Shown: piece after piece, positions 62,434 to 64,000 of the stretch
How the letters are laid out: each line of letters starts with the position of its first letter
Position numbering within the stretch: position 1 is the first letter of the stretch
NCBI GenBank assembly: GCA_964402975.1
Contig: CAYOEM010000003.1
Span: forward strand, 62,001-126,000
DNA length: 64,000 nucleotides
Reading direction: 5' to 3'
Source of the DNA: CAMDKS01 sp964402975
Lineage (GTDB): Bacteria > Bdellovibrionota_B > Oligoflexia > Oligoflexales > RGVZ01
The notes under the pieces: model-generated
What the model saw: the letters and a program-made list of their open reading frames with translations, nothing else
Told to the model about the DNA's origin: nothing
The model's database searches: none
Program-made: the position numbers and the translations under genes

Positions 62434-62958
62434 TTAATGCTTAATACTGTCAGGTCGAAGAAAGAAAAGGGGTATTCTCGAACTAAACTCGGCCCCTTTT
62501 ACAGTTTGGAAATGGTACCAGCCGCGCATGTTACCTGTGGGTGTTCTGAGCGGACAGCCGCTCGTATACTGGTAACTCTGGCCCGGTTGTATCCATGGCT
62601 GCTCACCGACAACGCCGTCACCCTCAACCGTATCCAGAAACCCCGTGCCATCCGTAATTAGCCACGTTCTGCCGAGCAGCTGAACCGGTGCGGTTGCGTT
62701 ATTCGTAATGGTGACGTGATATGCATAGGAGAAAAAAAATTGATCCGGACTCGACCTTTCCGGAAGAAATTCTGGAACGACACGGACCGTAATATCATTT
62801 GATGTGACCTGCCAGCCGAAAAGACCATCGGGTCTCTTCTGGCCAAGGGTGCTTCCTATGGTGGGCTGGGTCGACTGACTATGTGAATCGGTATTTTGCA
62901 ACGGGTCGCCTCTTAAGGTTCCTTCGATGGACTGACCTTCTGACCCATGTTCTGCCAA
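62434..62958 (-). CDS. apaG: ApaG-domain protein
   Basis: ApaG (DUF525) beta-sandwich: YHVTITNNATAPVQLLGRTW, LITDGTGFLDTVEGDGVVGE, QPWIQPGQSYQYTSG, and CPLRTPTGNMRGWYHF. About 45 extra residues, low in complexity, precede the domain. In enterobacteria apaG lies by ksgA/apaH; here it lies by a hypothetical gene and a divergent region. Role in other bacteria is unclear. Confidence 0.9.
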   Translation of the reverse strand: MAEHGSEGQSIEGTLRGDPLQNTDSHSQSTQPTIGSTLGQKRPDGLFGWQVTSNDITVRVVPEFLPERSSPDQFFFSYAYHVTITNNATAPVQLLGRTWLITDGTGFLDTVEGDGVVGEQPWIQPGQSYQYTSGCPLRTPTGNMRGWYHFQTVKGAEFSSRIPLFFLRPDSIKH

Positions 62959-63083
62959 AAAATACCGTCACCTGTCGACAATAAAAGCGGGCGAGTCTTG
63001 CGGCAGATTGCGCTAAAACGCCTAATTGACCCCAAAAGCTTAAGATCCGACCAATAATTCTAAGTTGGTATGCAAATTTGAAT

Positions 63084-63126
63084 AAAAAAACACGCTTCGG
63101 CCTCGTCTTTCGATCGGACCAAAGCG
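63084..63126 (-). terminator. Rho-independent terminator of the SDR gene (minus strand)
   Basis: Reading the minus strand, CGCTTTGGTC pairs with GGCCGAAGCG (two G-U pairs) around a loop of about 14 bases, followed by TGTTTTTTT. It is 23 bases past the stop of the SDR gene. Confidence 0.8.
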
Positions 63127-63148
63127 CGTTGGGGCTATTATCTACAAA

Positions 63149-64000
63149 TTAGCTTTGTAGATGCGGGTTGCGATACTGGAACTCAGGCATACGGAGCTTG
63201 CGGCCCCATTTGCTCTCAGTACAGTAGGCAAGAATCGCTTTACCATAGGCTTTCCAGTGCGGTGCAGGGATTGCTCCGAGCGACCTAAGGAATGCCGTTG
63301 ACTTGCGGTTATCGAATACAACGTTCGTACCGGAAAGGTAGTCATTGTAAACGGCCGCTAGTTCACACGTTCTCCAGAAATCTTCGGACATTAATCGGCG
63401 CAGCCAAGTTCCGCGAAGAAGCTTGAATACCCAGACCGGGATTAAAGGACGACGTTGAATATTTGTCTGCTCGAATGCGTCGTTAAGAAGTTCGTCGATG
63501 CGAACGCCTTTTTCGGCGCCGGCAGTCAGATAGAATGTCTTACCGAGGCTCTTACGAGTCATCATGATCTTGTACATTGAGTTGGCGACGAAGTCGACCG
63601 GGACAATGTCCAAGCGTGCCTTGCGGCTGCAAGGAACAAACGGGATGATGTTTTTCGAGAGAAGTTGTAGCGGCCAGTACAGCACTTTGAAGTGCGGGGT
63701 GAAGCCGTTACGTGAGTCACCAACCACGATCGACGGACGATAAATCGTTGTAGGTAAAATTTGTTTGTAGTCACGAACAAGAAGCTCTGCTTCGAACTTG
63801 CTTTGCTCGTATGCATTAGCGAAGCTCTGCGAACGATCTAAGTCGTCCTCAGTTACAACGCCTGACTTCGTACCAGCGACGAAGGCCGTCGAGACGTAGT
63901 CGAATCTCTCTAGTTTGCCTTTTTCACGGCAAACTACAGCTAAATCGAGCAACTTACGGGTTCCCTCGACGTTGATGCGTCGTGATTCCTCAATCGGAGC
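63149..64000 (-). CDS. NAD-dependent epimerase/thioester-reductase-like SDR (5' end cut by window)
   Basis: The frame stays open to base 64000, where it reads INVEGTRKLLDLAVV, a Rossmann-fold N-GT helix, so the start lies right of the window and the NAD(P)-binding N-terminus is missing. Visible motifs: FDYVSTAFVAGT, YEQSKFEAELLV (Tyr and Lys of the SDR site), PTTIYRPSIVVGDSRNG, and DIVPVDFVANSMYKI. This pattern fits thioester reductase or male-sterility-type SDRs that reduce fatty acyl or peptidyl thioesters, or an NDP-sugar epimerase. Full length cannot be judged. Confidence 0.75.
   Translation of the reverse strand, partial: APIEESRRINVEGTRKLLDLAVVCREKGKLERFDYVSTAFVAGTKSGVVTEDDLDRSQSFANAYEQSKFEAELLVRDYKQILPTTIYRPSIVVGDSRNGFTPHFKVLYWPLQLLSKNIIPFVPCSRKARLDIVPVDFVANSMYKIMMTRKSLGKTFYLTAGAEKGVRIDELLNDAFEQTNIQRRPLIPVWVFKLLRGTWLRRLMSEDFWRTCELAAVYNDYLSGTNVVFDNRKSTAFLRSLGAIPAPHWKAYGKAILAYCTESKWGRKLRMPEFQYRNPHLQS

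Overview
The window is a chromosomal segment of a Gram-negative bacterium, dense with genes on both strands. Outer-membrane-type signals (lipoproteins, beta-barrels), an Agl/Glt-type trans-envelope gene set known from Myxococcus and Bdellovibrio, Cys-containing C-terminal sorting tails and Bdellovibrio-like gene content suggest the Bdellovibrionota (Oligoflexia-like) or a related former deltaproteobacterial lineage. This is inferred from gene content; no rRNA is present to confirm it. I see no insertion sequence, integrase, phage module or CRISPR array. One tRNA gene (Arg, anticodon UCG) is present.

Layout. 1-9.3 kb: the C-terminus of a cyclophilin, mtgA, a prepilin peptidase, then an overlapping chain of diguanylate cyclase, acyl-CoA thioesterase, DUF4105 membrane protein and a membrane-tethered sigma-factor-like protein; small envelope proteins on the minus strand; ftsY. 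9.3-19.8 kb, minus strand: a winged-helix protein and a probable operon of CFI-box surface protein, DEDDh exonuclease, acyl-CoA carboxyltransferase, AtuA-like protein, enoyl-CoA hydratase and biotin carboxylase/BCCP (a branched-acyl or acyclic-terpenoid catabolic set), preceded by an MBL-fold hydrolase. 20-28.6 kb: STAS/zinc-ribbon protein, rpsP-rimM-trmD, a CoA-binding protein, a peroxiredoxin with a histone-H1-like lysine-rich N-terminus, a secreted lipase, a methyltransferase, an unusual ligA and a VanX-type dipeptidase. 28.6-40.2 kb: tRNA-Arg, a secreted subtilase, an arginase-family enzyme, a Cys-phosphatase, metG, a RelA/SpoT enzyme, gmk, and a second subtilase carrying both a lipobox and a C-terminal anchor.

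40.3-43.9 kb holds a lipoprotein, an AgmX/PglI C-domain protein, a HAMP-only membrane protein and a J-domain protein. 43.9-48.8 kb holds a thioredoxin, an SH3 lipoprotein, a fatty-acid desaturase, icd, a response-regulator-like/HATPase protein and an orphan nuoB. 49.0-59.9 kb is the centrepiece: a TolQ/AglR-like proton channel, two TolR/AglQ-AglS-like proteins, an outer-membrane beta-barrel protein, three TPR proteins (one a lipoprotein) and a protein with FHA, TM, Pro-rich, Gly-rich and AgmX C-terminal domains resembling GltG. Together these would make a proton-motive-force-driven trans-envelope machine of the gliding type. 60-64 kb: surE, a LysM/M23 lipoprotein with intact metal ligands, a hypothetical gene, apaG and the 3' part of a thioester-reductase-like SDR gene that runs off the right edge.

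Many genes overlap by a few bases as translationally coupled operons, and several convergent pairs overlap tail-to-tail. Start codons were chosen from Shine-Dalgarno sequences, stop/start overlaps and the family's usual N-terminus; where this differs from the longest reading frame it is stated.
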